Shown: positions 40,124 to 49,157, counted from the first letter of the stretch. The stretch: DNA of 64,000 bases from an uncultured Acetatifactor sp. (GCA_910585615.1 CAJUFO010000007.1:25178-89177); one strand, 5' to 3'. Notes: generated by a model not told the origin, from the letters alone. Program-made: numbers and translations.

Positions 40124-41584
40124 ATGGCAGGAATAGGCATCAAGCTCAATAAGATATTTGAAAGAAATACCATCGCATCGAATCTGGCCGGATTTGCCTA
40201 TAGTACCATGTCCACGGTGACTCCTATGTTTGTGGTCATATTGAACGTGGTGCTGATGGAGTATTTTCTGGATTTCGGCTCACTGGGCCTTGTGGAGAGG
40301 GAGCTTTTCTCCTGCACGGTGTTATATACTTTTATATTCGCGCTGTTGACGGCATCCCCCTTCAACTCTGTGCTGTCAAAGTATATGTCTGATGTCATCT
40401 ATGAGGAGCGGTATGAGGATATCCGCCCCTGCTATTACATGGGGCTGTTCATGAATGTGGCATTGAGCAGCCTGATTGGGATACCCTTCTGCCTATGGGA
40501 GCATTTTGTGGGTAAGGTGGATGTCTTCTATACCTTTACGGGATACTGCTGTTACATATCTCTGGTGCTGGTGTTTTATTCCATGATTTATCTCTCCATT
40601 GCGAAGAAGTACCAGAAGCTGTCGTTTTTTTTCACTATCGGTATGGTGTGGTCCTTCGTGTTCGCGCTGTTTTTAAGGCATATCATGCTGTGGGGAATCA
40701 GGGAAAGCATGCTGTTTTCCCTGATGACAGGTTTTTTCCTCATAGCCTTTTTGGAGATGGCGGTGATCAAGAGGTATTTTACGAAGAACAGCAACCGCTA
40801 TAAGTCCGTGCTCCGGTATTTTGGAAGGTACTGGCAGCTGATCCTTGCGAATTTCCTATACATTCTGGGGCTGTATGTCCATAATTTCGTGTTCTGGAAC
40901 ACGGACATGAAGCTTGTAGTGGCTAAGACCTTCGTCTGCAACCAGCCCTATGACATGGCTACCTGCCTCGCTATGTTCACTAATATATCCGCTACGGTCA
41001 TTTTCATTACCAGAGTGGAGATGCATTTCCATGACAAGTATAAAAAATATTCGGAGGCTGTCATCGGCGGAAGGGGAGCCGACATCGACAGCGCCAAGAA
41101 GGAAATGTTCCGCCAGCTGGCCAATGAGCTGATGAATCTGGCGAGGATTCAGTTTATCATAACGGTGGTGGTGTATCTGATCGCGGTGGTGCTTCTTCCG
41201 TCCTTTGGAATATCAAACCTGACTATGAGGATTTATCCTTGTCTGACGGTGGGGTACTTTATCGTGTTCATCATGTATGCGGAAATCATTTTTTTGTACT
41301 ATTTCAACGATTTGGGAGGCGTCCTTCTGACATCGCTGGTATTCTGTCTCGTGACGTTTCTGGGCAGCATTTTTGCGACGGATCTGTCGGAGCTATGGTA
41401 CGGCGCGGGGCTAGTCATGGGAGCCTTCGCAGGGTGGACCGTCGCGTATTTCAGGCTGCGCCGTATGGAGAGGCGGCTGGATGTGCATATATTCTGCAAA
41501 GGCTCGCTGCTGAAGCCGGGAATGGGGACAAAGCCGCCTGCGAAGGTGTATGACAGGAATGCGAAGACCGCGGAGCAACGGTAG
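40124..41584 (+). CDS. pelG: Pel polysaccharide membrane transporter PelG
   Basis: 486 residues, about 12 membrane helices of the MATE/MOP flippase kind. Typical PelG start MAGIGIKLNKIFERNTIASNLAGFAYS and the long hydrophilic stretch after FVFWNTDMKLVVAKTFVCNQPYDMATCLAMFTN. It forms the export channel for the growing chain. Starts 6 bp after pelF and is clearly in the same operon. Confidence 0.9.
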   Translation: MAGIGIKLNKIFERNTIASNLAGFAYSTMSTVTPMFVVILNVVLMEYFLDFGSLGLVERELFSCTVLYTFIFALLTASPFNSVLSKYMSDVIYEERYEDIRPCYYMGLFMNVALSSLIGIPFCLWEHFVGKVDVFYTFTGYCCYISLVLVFYSMIYLSIAKKYQKLSFFFTIGMVWSFVFALFLRHIMLWGIRESMLFSLMTGFFLIAFLEMAVIKRYFTKNSNRYKSVLRYFGRYWQLILANFLYILGLYVHNFVFWNTDMKLVVAKTFVCNQPYDMATCLAMFTNISATVIFITRVEMHFHDKYKKYSEAVIGGRGADIDSAKKEMFRQLANELMNLARIQFIITVVVYLIAVVLLPSFGISNLTMRIYPCLTVGYFIVFIMYAEIIFLYYFNDLGGVLLTSLVFCLVTFLGSIFATDLSELWYGAGLVMGAFAGWTVAYFRLRRMERRLDVHIFCKGSLLKPGMGTKPPAKVYDRNAKTAEQR

Positions 41585-41647
41585 GGACTGTAGGACGTGA
41601 AGGCTGTAGAGCGGCTACAGGAGCAGAACGGAAAGGAGAGCGGGGAG

Positions 41648-42076
41648 ATGGAAGGCACAGCCCTGAGAATTGGGATTATCATAGTCGGAGTCGTACTCAT
41701 CGCAGTCAGTGTGTGGATGAACTCTTTTAAGAAACTCGTGGTGAACCATGCGGTGATTTGGGCGTTTGCCGGAGCGATCATGGTTCTGGTGGGGGCGGTT
41801 CCCGTTTTTTCAGGCTGGATGAGCCGGCTTGCGCCGGGTACGGGGCTGGCCTTTTTCTGCATGGTCATTCTGGCTCTGGTGGTTGAGATGCAGAACAGCG
41901 TGGCCATTTCGCAGATGACCATGAAGAACAGGGAGCTGGCCATGCATGTGGCCCTCCTGAATCAGGAGAACGAACACATCATGGAAGAGCTTGAGGAGAT
42001 GAGGCGGGCTGAAGACGATGCATATGAAAAAGATGGATGCTATGAAACTTCGGAAGGATTCGGGACAGAGGGTTAG
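41648..42076 (+). CDS. DUF2304-like small membrane protein
   Basis: 142 residues with three membrane helices (IGIIIVGVVLIAVSVW; VIWAFAGAIMVLVGAVPVF; GLAFFCMVILALVVEMQ) and a coiled-coil tail (LLNQENEHIMEELEEMRRAED). This is the shape of DUF2304 proteins, which pair with family-2 glycosyltransferases like the next gene. ATG 41648 is chosen because GAAAGGAG precedes it; a GTG at 41597 has no such site. Operon member, 63 bp after pelG. Confidence 0.7.
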   Translation: MEGTALRIGIIIVGVVLIAVSVWMNSFKKLVVNHAVIWAFAGAIMVLVGAVPVFSGWMSRLAPGTGLAFFCMVILALVVEMQNSVAISQMTMKNRELAMHVALLNQENEHIMEELEEMRRAEDDAYEKDGCYETSEGFGTEG

Positions 42077-42102
42077 AGGGTATGTGCCGGGGGAAGGGCA
42101 GG

Positions 42103-42882
42103 ATGAGGAAAAAGGAGTTGCTGATTATCATACCGACATATAACGAAGAAAAGAATATAGGAGGGGTATTGGCACAGCTGGAGCAGACAGAGTGCGGCAC
42201 TGCGGCAGATATCCTTGTGATAAACGATGCTTCTACGGATGCCACCAACTGGATCGTGAAGCAGATGCAGTATCCTCTGGTCTCCCAGCTCTACAATATG
42301 GGGTATGGATGCGCGCTGCAGACGGGATACAAATACGCGGTTCGCCGGGGATATAAATACGTGATTCAGATGGACGGCGACGGACAGCACGATGTGTGCA
42401 ACATTCCGGTAATCTATCGGAAGCTGAAGGAGGCGGATGGGGAGGGCCGTTTTCCGGATATCGTGCTGGGAACCAGGTTTCGGGAGGACAGCGCCGCTTT
42501 TCCGGTATCCCGGCCAAAGAAGCTGGTCTATTCCTTGTTCCGCCGGCTCATTTATATGATAACGGGAGAAAAGATATCGGATCCGACTACCGGGCTGCAG
42601 GGCCTGAGCAGGAAAGCGTTCCTTTTTTATTCTAAATACAATAAGTTCGATGACAGATATCCGGATGCGAATATGCTGATTCTGATGCTGCTGGTCAAAT
42701 TCAGAGTAGTGGAGATACCCGCCGTGATGCACAGCAGGACGGCCGGGAAAAGCATGCATTCCGGGCTGAGGCCCTTCTGGTACATGCTCAGGGTCATCTA
42801 CAGCATGATGATCATATTGATTCAGGTGAAGCTGTTGAAAATGGATGTGGGAGTGGGGCTGAAGAGCGTGGATAAGATATAG
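42103..42882 (+). CDS. Family-2 glycosyltransferase (dolichyl-phosphate-mannose-synthase-like)
   Basis: 259 residues. GT2 core: IIIPTYNEEKNIGGVL, INDASTDAT and the metal-binding QMDGDGQHD, with the acceptor motif PTTGLQGLSRKA. Lacks the two C-terminal helices of larger members and would depend on the DUF2304-like partner upstream for membrane attachment. ATG 42103 has GGGGGAAGGG upstream; ATG 42082 is too close to its GAGGG. It probably loads a lipid-linked sugar or decorates the Pel-like polymer. Last gene before repeat copy 2. Confidence 0.88.
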   Translation: MRKKELLIIIPTYNEEKNIGGVLAQLEQTECGTAADILVINDASTDATNWIVKQMQYPLVSQLYNMGYGCALQTGYKYAVRRGYKYVIQMDGDGQHDVCNIPVIYRKLKEADGEGRFPDIVLGTRFREDSAAFPVSRPKKLVYSLFRRLIYMITGEKISDPTTGLQGLSRKAFLFYSKYNKFDDRYPDANMLILMLLVKFRVVEIPAVMHSRTAGKSMHSGLRPFWYMLRVIYSMMIILIQVKLLKMDVGVGLKSVDKI

Positions 42883-42924
42883 GCAGCAGGATTTAAAGAG
42901 GAATATATTCTGACATGAGTTTAG

Positions 42925-43082
42925 GAATGCTTTTCAGGTTTTTTAGATTTAAATTAGAATATGGACACAACATGGACACATTTCCCCTGTAATATGTATA
43001 TCAGATAGTTGATGAACTCACTATCTCCCCCCTCATAAGAAATAGTAAAAGGGTCTCGGTGCAAGCCGGGGCCCTTTTACAT
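42925..43082 (+). repeat. Dispersed 155-bp repeat, copy 2 (right border of the Pel segment)
   Basis: Direct repeat of 29639-29795. The differences fall mainly in the spacer around GTAGACACAGTTTGAA / TATGGACACAACATGGA, plus one base in the terminator loop. It lies 43 bases after the last gene of the polysaccharide operon. Confidence 0.9.
43003..43079 (+). ncRNA. Candidate small RNA with C-rich loop, copy 2
   Basis: Same structure as copy 1: AGATAGT...ACTATCT (43003-43026), CTCCCCCCTC, terminator AAAAGGGTCTCGG-TGCAAG-CCGGGGCCCTTTT (43047-43078). The stems are identical to copy 1 while the terminator loop differs (TGCAAG against TGGAAG). Twelve bases downstream lies GGGGGGAGG (43090-43099), complementary to the C-rich stretch. 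Confidence 0.6.
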
Positions 43083-43258
43083 TGGATAAAGGGGGGAGGC
43101 AAAAAAAGCTTGCATTAATGTCCGGCATATAATAGAATAGGCTTAAACAGATTTTCTAAGACATCGATTCTGAAAGTCAAGAAAGCAATTCATGGAAATC
43201 GGAAAATTCCCGCTGTCAATTTCGAGATACAAGACACGGATGAAGGAGACGTACAGGT

Positions 43259-45043
43259 ATGCCAGATTTTCATTTCATGAAAAAGGAACCAATCTATGAG
43301 GGCTGGTCTGATGACCGGAAATACTGCGCCACCGAGGAGCCGGAGGAAGGATGTGTCCGGGGAGCGAAATACTTCCTCCGCATCTCCCCCATGTCCCAGT
43401 ATGACAGGAAGCAGGCTGAATTCCGTATGATGGAGAAGGCGGCGGCCCTGGGCATCCCCATATGCAGGCCCCTGGCTTTCGGGATTTGTGAGGAGGGCGT
43501 CTATTCGGTTCAGAGCTGGATTGAGGGGATTGGGGCGGAGGAAGCGGTGCCGGCCCTGCCGGACAGCAGACAGTACGCTTACGGACTGGAGGCCGGGCGT
43601 ATCCTTCGCAGGCTGCATGCCATCCCCCTGCCGGAGAAGCGGGGAGAGGGGACTGCCCTGGAGGACTGGGAGACGCGTTTCAACCGGAAGATGGACACAA
43701 AAATCCGGAAATACAGGGAATGCCCCTTACATTATCCCGGGGGAGAGGCTTTCATCCGGTATATCGGGGAAAACCGCCATCTGCTGAAAGGCAGGCCCCA
43801 GACCTGTCAGCACGGGGATTACCACATCGGGAACATGATGCTGGACGAAAGCGGACAGCTTTATGTAATCGATTTCAACCGGTTCGACATCGGGGATCCC
43901 TGGGAGGAGTTCAACCGCATCGTATGGTGCGCCCAGGCCTCTCCGCTCTTCGCGTCCGGCATGGTGAACGGGTACTTTGAGGGCCATGTCCCGGAGGAAT
44001 TCTGGAGACTCCTCGCCCTCTATATCTCCAGCAATACCCTGTCCTCCATATACTGGGCTGTTTCCTTCGGGCAGAAGGAGATAGACACCATGCTCAGCCA
44101 GGCGGCGGAGGTGCTCCGGTGGTATGACGGCATGCGCAGCGTCGTGCCGTCCTGGTATTTCCAGGGATATCATCTGCAATACATAGACGGGATACCGTAC
44201 AAGCTGAAAAGCCCCTTCGATTTTTCCTTCCTCCGTAAATACGGCAGGGCGTTTCAGGTATATGATGACCAGGACTCCGGCAATATCTGTTTCGGGACCG
44301 AGAGAGACGGGGAGCGATATTTCGTAAAGTTCGCCGGAGCTCCCACGGACCGGGGCACGGGCACGGCCCGGGAGGCTGTGGAGCGGCTGCGGCAGGCCTG
44401 GCCTGTCTACAGGGATCTGCGGCATGGGAACCTGATTGAGTTGGTGGAGGCGGAAGAAATCGGAGGCGGGTTCGCGCTGGTGTTCCGCTGGGCCCCGGGG
44501 GACTGCATGGGCAGAATGTACCCGGCGGCCCACCGGAGGTTCATGGCGCTTCCCACGGAGAACCGGCTGCAGGTGTTCGGAGACATCCTGGACTTCCTGG
44601 AACATACGGCTTCCGGGGGATACGTGGCCATCGATTTCTACGATGGCAGCATCCTATATGACTTTGATAAGGGAAAGACCACAATCTGTGACATAGACTT
44701 TTTCCGGAGACAGCCCTGCGTCAATGACATGGGGCGGATGTGGGGGAGCTCCAGGTTCCAGGCCCCGGAGGAATACCGGCTGGGGGCGGAGATTGACGAG
44801 GTGACCAATGTCTATACCGCGGGGGCGTTCGCTTTTGCGCTGTTTGGCGGATATGGGCGCACCCCGGAGAGCTGGGAGCTGTGGGAGGGGCTTTTCGCCG
44901 TGGCCGCGAAAGCGGTGGAGGCGGACAGGAGCCTGCGCCAGCACTCTATCCGGCAGTTCAGGGAAGAGTGGGACAGTGCGCTTTTGAAAAAACAGAAAGG
45001 AGAAGACACAAATGAAGACAAAATGCGGATTGGATTGCAGTGA
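43259..45043 (+). CDS. Fusion of an aminoglycoside-phosphotransferase-like kinase and a protein-kinase-like domain
   Basis: 594 residues. The first half (1-300) is an APH/choline-kinase fold with catalytic loop QHGDYHIGN (about 184-192) and metal site VIDFNRFDIGDP. The second half (about 310-580) is another kinase-like fold: GRAFQVYDDQDSGNICFGTE as the nucleotide loop, FVKFAG with the ATP lysine, GYVAIDFYDGSILYD in place of the HRD loop and CDIDFF in place of DFG. In related Clostridia I know these as two separate small proteins, so this is a fusion. Substrates unknown; small molecules are likelier than proteins. AAGGAG lies 10 bases before the ATG. Confidence 0.75.
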   Translation: MPDFHFMKKEPIYEGWSDDRKYCATEEPEEGCVRGAKYFLRISPMSQYDRKQAEFRMMEKAAALGIPICRPLAFGICEEGVYSVQSWIEGIGAEEAVPALPDSRQYAYGLEAGRILRRLHAIPLPEKRGEGTALEDWETRFNRKMDTKIRKYRECPLHYPGGEAFIRYIGENRHLLKGRPQTCQHGDYHIGNMMLDESGQLYVIDFNRFDIGDPWEEFNRIVWCAQASPLFASGMVNGYFEGHVPEEFWRLLALYISSNTLSSIYWAVSFGQKEIDTMLSQAAEVLRWYDGMRSVVPSWYFQGYHLQYIDGIPYKLKSPFDFSFLRKYGRAFQVYDDQDSGNICFGTERDGERYFVKFAGAPTDRGTGTAREAVERLRQAWPVYRDLRHGNLIELVEAEEIGGGFALVFRWAPGDCMGRMYPAAHRRFMALPTENRLQVFGDILDFLEHTASGGYVAIDFYDGSILYDFDKGKTTICDIDFFRRQPCVNDMGRMWGSSRFQAPEEYRLGAEIDEVTNVYTAGAFAFALFGGYGRTPESWELWEGLFAVAAKAVEADRSLRQHSIRQFREEWDSALLKKQKGEDTNEDKMRIGLQ

Positions 45044-45473
45044 ATGCGGAAGCAAGGAATGCGGCGGATGCACGGAGACGAATGGGCGTCCCTTCGGGGG
45101 AAGCTGCATGCTGGCGCTGTGCTGCGATGAAAAGGGGTGCGACAACTGCGGCAGAGCCTTTGAAGCGCCCTGCAGGCTGAAGGAGGAGCTGATTGCGGAG
45201 TTCAATGCCCTGGGGATTGAAGACATGGAGGAGATCACCGACCTTTATGCGTTGAACGGGGCCTTCGTCAATCTGGCCTATACGCTTCCGGGCGGCCAGG
45301 AGATACGGTTCTGGGACGATGGCAGGGTATACCTGGGGAACCAGGTCCACAAGAAGGGGAGCGACAGATGCTACGGGCTCACGGCGGACGAGAGCTACCT
45401 GCTGGTATGCGAGTACGGCGAGGGCGGCTCGGACGCCGAGATTGTTGTATACAGGAGACGGAAAAAGGGTTGA
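45012..45473 (+). CDS. DUF3795 Cys-rich protein
   Basis: 153 residues. The first 60 carry many Cys in the pattern CGLDCSECGSKECGGC...CMLALCCDEKGCDNCGRAFEAPC, typical of DUF3795, probably binding zinc or an iron-sulfur cluster. The rest is an unfamiliar beta-rich domain (AYTLPGGQEIRFWDDGRVYLGNQ). It overlaps the kinase fusion by 32 bases and has its own AAAGGAG within that gene. Function unknown. Confidence 0.75.
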   Translation: MKTKCGLDCSECGSKECGGCTETNGRPFGGSCMLALCCDEKGCDNCGRAFEAPCRLKEELIAEFNALGIEDMEEITDLYALNGAFVNLAYTLPGGQEIRFWDDGRVYLGNQVHKKGSDRCYGLTADESYLLVCEYGEGGSDAEIVVYRRRKKG

Positions 45474-45560
45474 ATAAGGTTCCCAGGCCCGGAGGAAGTG
45501 GACATTGGCTGACGGAAGTCAAGGGACATGGCAGGGAAGCCTCGGCAGAGGGAGGAAGAG

Positions 45561-45603
45561 TGGCTGCCGCATCAGGGAAATATGTTTTCCTGATGCGGCA
45601 GCC
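45561..45603. terminator. Long hairpin between convergent genes
   Basis: TGGCTGCCGCATCAGGGAAA pairs with TTTTCCTGATGCGGCAGCCA (20 pairs, one G-T) around a 3-base loop. It sits between the DUF3795 gene and the convergent M42 gene and may end transcription both ways, though U-runs are short. Confidence 0.7.
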
Positions 45604-45621
45604 ATATCCGGTCAAAGGGGG

Positions 45622-46677
45622 CTACGGCCTCACGGGGCAGAAGTCGAAGCCCTTGTCCAGCTCCTGGGACAGCCGCACCAAAAATGTGCTGAGCAGCCGG
45701 ACGCAGTCCTCGATGTCCTTCCAGCTGCCGACCTCCACGGAGCTGTGCATGTACCGCAGCGGGATGGAGACCAGGGCCATGGGGATGCCCTCATCGGCCT
45801 GGTTCACCGTGTCACCGTCCGTACCCGTGCGGCCTCCGGCGATTTCCCACTGTACCTTCATATCCAGCTCCTCCGCCACCTGCTTCAGCAGGGCGTTCAT
45901 GGGCTTGTTCACCGCAGAACCCATGCACAGTACCGGCCCGCCGCCCAGTTTCACCTCTCCGGTGTCATTGGGATTGGTGCCGGGGGCATCGCTGGCCCAA
46001 GTCACGTCCACGGCGATGCAGCAGTGGGGCTTCAAGCGCGCGGCGGCATGGTAAGCGCCCCGGCCTGTGGTCTCCTCCCCTGTGGTGGTGGCGGCGTAGA
46101 TGCCGGCGGAAGCCCCCTGGGCGGCGGCTTCCCTGGCGGCCTCCAGCACCACGAAGGCTCCGGTGCGGTCGTCCAGGGCACGGCAGGTGAAGCAGTCGTT
46201 CATCAGCTCCCTGACGGGCACGTCCGCGCAGACCATATCGCCCACGGCCACTGCTGCGGCAGCCTCTTCTTTAGAAGCAGCCCCGATGTCCACCAGCAGA
46301 TCGGAGACCTCGATTTTCTCCTTTTTCACCAGGTCGGAGGAGGTGGCGATGATGCCGTTCACCTTGCTGCCCTCATGCCAGACCTGCACCGGCGAGCCTA
46401 TGTACAGCCTGGGGCTGACGCCGCCGGCTTTGGCCAGGTGGAGGCGGCCCGAGTCGTCGATATGGGTGACGATGAAACCGATTTCGTCGATATGCCCGCA
46501 CAACAGCACCCTGTGGGCGGCCTCCGGGTTCACGATGGAGACGGCATTGCCGCTGGGATCGGTGAGCTGGGTATGGGCGAACGCCTTGCCGTAGGCAAGG
46601 GCCTTTTGCTGGATAGCCTCCTCGTATCCGCTGACGGACGGGGTGGAGAGCAGATCTTTCAGGAATTCTCTGTTCAT
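45622..46677 (-). CDS. M42-family metallo-aminopeptidase
   Basis: 351 residues. Two-metal site residues of the family are in place: H in CGHIDEIGF, D in CRALDDRTG, the EE pair in TTTGEETTGRGA, D in CIAVDVTWASD, and H in RYMHSSVE. Members (PepA/YsdC/FrvX type) form tetrahedral dodecamers that trim peptides in the cytoplasm. It is alone on the minus strand, convergent with the kinase/DUF3795 pair. Confidence 0.93.
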   Translation of the reverse strand: MNREFLKDLLSTPSVSGYEEAIQQKALAYGKAFAHTQLTDPSGNAVSIVNPEAAHRVLLCGHIDEIGFIVTHIDDSGRLHLAKAGGVSPRLYIGSPVQVWHEGSKVNGIIATSSDLVKKEKIEVSDLLVDIGAASKEEAAAAVAVGDMVCADVPVRELMNDCFTCRALDDRTGAFVVLEAAREAAAQGASAGIYAATTTGEETTGRGAYHAAARLKPHCCIAVDVTWASDAPGTNPNDTGEVKLGGGPVLCMGSAVNKPMNALLKQVAEELDMKVQWEIAGGRTGTDGDTVNQADEGIPMALVSIPLRYMHSSVEVGSWKDIEDCVRLLSTFLVRLSQELDKGFDFCPVRP

Positions 46678-46954
46678 ATGCAGTCCTCTTTTCTCTGATA
46701 AAATGTCACAGTGTCCTTCTGTGTTCTACATTGTAACACAGAGGGCGGATATTGGCAATGGATGGAAAATCGGCATCGGCGCATTGACGGTGAATGTCTG
46801 GTTACATATTCGAACGGTACAGAGGCGGTTTTGAAGCAACGGATTTCAGAACCACCTTTTTGTGGCTGAAGTGGCGGAAAGAAAAAACATGAAATTTTAG
46901 AATGAATAAACTTTTTATGATACGCAAGCGTCTAATAAGTAAAAGCATAGAAAG

Positions 46955-47245
46955 GAAGATATCGACAAAATCCGGGGGCTGGGATTAGGGGCAGACAATT
47001 ATCTGGTAAAACGTTTCAGCCCTACGGAGCTGGTGGCCAGGGTGAAATCCCATATCTACATTCATAACCTGCTTTCTATAACAGAGAAAGAGGAGCAGCA
47101 GGAGACGGAGATTGCCTATCGGAACCTGCCCTGCCCAAGTCAAGGAGAGTCTATCTGGATAAAAAGGAAGTGGTTCTGGTCAACAAGGAAAGAATCAGCT
47201 CATTGAGACGGTATGGGGAGCAGGATACCAGTTTCGGATTGACTG
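46955..47245 (+). pseudogene. Remnant of an OmpR/PhoB-type response regulator
   Basis: Frame 1 reads EDIDKIRGLGLGADNYLVKRFSPTELVARVKSHI, the end of a receiver domain (the YLVKPF region, with Pro to Arg). A one-base frameshift near 47129 leads to PKSRRVYLDKKEVVLVNKE, the start of the winged-helix effector domain. Its recognition helix is deleted, and IETVWGAGYQFRID, the usual end, follows at 47203-47245. The receiver N-terminus is also gone. It lies just before the phosphate genes, so it may be a former regulator there. Confidence 0.8.
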
Positions 47246-47286
47246 AGACCAAACGAAAAGGAGAGGTGGTTTTATTGGTTAGAAAC

Positions 47287-47360
47287 TTACAGAATTTTAC
47301 ACGCATTTTACATAAATTATCTTTTAGATTTTACATGAATCGGATACCATTTGCTATAAG
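47287..47360 (+). promoter_or_regulatory. Pho-box-like array and promoter of the phosphate symporter gene
   Basis: TTACA occurs at 47287, 47297, 47308 and 47331, i.e. at steps of 10, 11 and 23 (about two helical turns). The last copy sits at the -35 position of a -10 TATAAG (47355-47360), and no consensus -35 is present. Direct TT-ACA repeats every 11 bases are the PhoP/PhoB binding pattern in Firmicutes. Confidence 0.65.
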
Positions 47361-47387
47361 AAAATTCTTTAGGGGGATTATAGTCAA

Positions 47388-49157
47388 ATGGATTTTTTCG
47401 GATTGCTGACAATGATTGGCGGGCTGGCGTTATTTTTATATGGGATGAAAACGATGGGGGATGCCCTGTCCAAGATGGCAGGCGGCAGGCTGGAGCAGGT
47501 ACTGGAGCGTATGACGAATAATCCTGTGAAGGCCGTTCTGCTTGGGGCAGGCGTGACAGCGGTGATCCAGTCTTCTTCTGCTACAACGGTTATGGTAGTG
47601 GGGTTTGTCAATTCCGGTATTATGAAGCTGTCACAGGCGGTCGGCGTGATTATGGGTGCCAATATCGGTACGACAGCTACTTCGTGGATTCTAAGCCTTT
47701 CCGGTATCGAAAGCGGGAATTTCTTTATAAAACTTTTGAAACCCTCGTCTTTTTCCCCGATATTGGCGCTTATCGGCGTAGTACTGGTGATGTTTATTAA
47801 AAATACAAAAAAGAATGATGTGGGAACGATTCTGATTGGGTTTGCAGTGCTTATGTTTGGAATGGATACCATGAGCGGCGCTGTAAAGCCGCTTGCAGAC
47901 GTACCGGAATTTACCTCGCTTTTTACGGCATTTGAAAACCCTCTTTTAGGTATGATAGTTGGAGCCATTTTAACTGCAGTAATCCAGAGCTCTTCCGCTT
48001 CTGTCGGTATTTTGCAGGCGATGTGCGCCACCGGAAGCATATCGGTGGGGGCGGCGCTTCCAGTGATCATGGGGCAGAATATCGGAACCTGTGTCACAGC
48101 TCTGATTTCCGGTGTCGGGGCAAACAGGAATGCAAGAAGGGCGTCTTTGGTACATCTTTATTTTAACCTGATAGGCACAGTTGTGTTTATGGCAGTATTT
48201 TATGCAATGAATCATTTTATGCAATTCGCTTTTTTGTCGGATACGGCAAACGGCGCAGTCATTGCAGTGATACACAGCGTGTTTAATATGGCCTCAACAA
48301 TCGTGCTGTTTCCTGTTTCCGGGTTGCTGGTAAAACTTGCTTATTTTACCATTCCGCAGTCAGAGGACGAAACACTGGAAACGTCAGGAAAAGTACTGGA
48401 CGAAAGGTTTTTGGAAAGGCCTGCATTTGCGGTTGCGCAATGTAAAAATGCGGTGTGCGATATGGCGCAGCTTATCTTAAAGGCAATGAATTTATGTGTA
48501 TTCATACAGGAAAAATATGATGAAAATGCAGTGCAGGCAATTATGGAAATTGAGCAGGAGGTAGATGTCAGAGAAGATGAGTTATCGTCCTATCTGGCAA
48601 AGCTTTCCATAAAGCCGCTCTCTGAACGGGACAGTAAAACCATCAATAAATACAGCAGGTGCATTACGGATTTTGAAAGGATATCCGATTATGCTAAGGG
48701 CATCGCATTCGCGCAAAAGAAGCTGTATAAGGGCAAAGAAAAATTTTCAAGGAAAGCGGCAGCCGAAGCCGGGATGATTTATGAGGCAACCCTCGAAACC
48801 GTTGAATGTACGGTTTCCGGTTTTATACACGGGGACAAAGAGATGGCGTTCCGCATTGATCCGCTTGCCGATGTGATCAGCCGGGTAAAAAAGGAAATCC
48901 GAAAGAACCATAGCAGGAGACTGGAAAAGGGGGAGTGCTCCGTGGAACTCGGCATGGCGCTTACAGATATGGTCACTTCCCTGGAGCGCATCGCAAAACA
49001 TTGTTCCAACATAGCGGAAGCACAGACGGCATCCGAAACAGATCAGCATGCATTACATCAATATGCAAGGAATGTCAAAGAAAGGGACGAGTTGTATAAG
49101 GAACTGCTTGAAAGATATACAGAAAAGTATTCTTTAAAAAAGCTTGAGGAAACATAA
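47388..49157 (+). CDS. Na/phosphate cotransporter with C-terminal PhoU-like domain
   Basis: 589 residues. Two inverted Na/Pi-cotransport repeats each carry the QSSSA signature (AVIQSSSATTVM near 57-68, AVIQSSSASVGI near 195-206), eight or so membrane helices in all. A cytoplasmic PhoU-like helical domain (about 350-560) follows. The protein brings in phosphate with sodium and may report phosphate status. Base composition is more AT-rich than the flanks. AGGGGG precedes the ATG. A PhoB/PhoR-type pair follows directly. Confidence 0.93.
   Translation: MDFFGLLTMIGGLALFLYGMKTMGDALSKMAGGRLEQVLERMTNNPVKAVLLGAGVTAVIQSSSATTVMVVGFVNSGIMKLSQAVGVIMGANIGTTATSWILSLSGIESGNFFIKLLKPSSFSPILALIGVVLVMFIKNTKKNDVGTILIGFAVLMFGMDTMSGAVKPLADVPEFTSLFTAFENPLLGMIVGAILTAVIQSSSASVGILQAMCATGSISVGAALPVIMGQNIGTCVTALISGVGANRNARRASLVHLYFNLIGTVVFMAVFYAMNHFMQFAFLSDTANGAVIAVIHSVFNMASTIVLFPVSGLLVKLAYFTIPQSEDETLETSGKVLDERFLERPAFAVAQCKNAVCDMAQLILKAMNLCVFIQEKYDENAVQAIMEIEQEVDVREDELSSYLAKLSIKPLSERDSKTINKYSRCITDFERISDYAKGIAFAQKKLYKGKEKFSRKAAAEAGMIYEATLETVECTVSGFIHGDKEMAFRIDPLADVISRVKKEIRKNHSRRLEKGECSVELGMALTDMVTSLERIAKHCSNIAEAQTASETDQHALHQYARNVKERDELYKELLERYTEKYSLKKLEET

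Noticed and set aside
43110..43133. Possible promoter (TTGCAT, TATAAT) before the kinase fusion
   Set aside because: Spacing is only 12 bases and no other -35 fits, so I do not call it.
45505..46698. 397-codon plus-strand frame over the M42 gene
   Set aside because: The minus-strand protein has all metal ligands of M42 peptidases; the plus frame begins inside a hairpin and has no motif.
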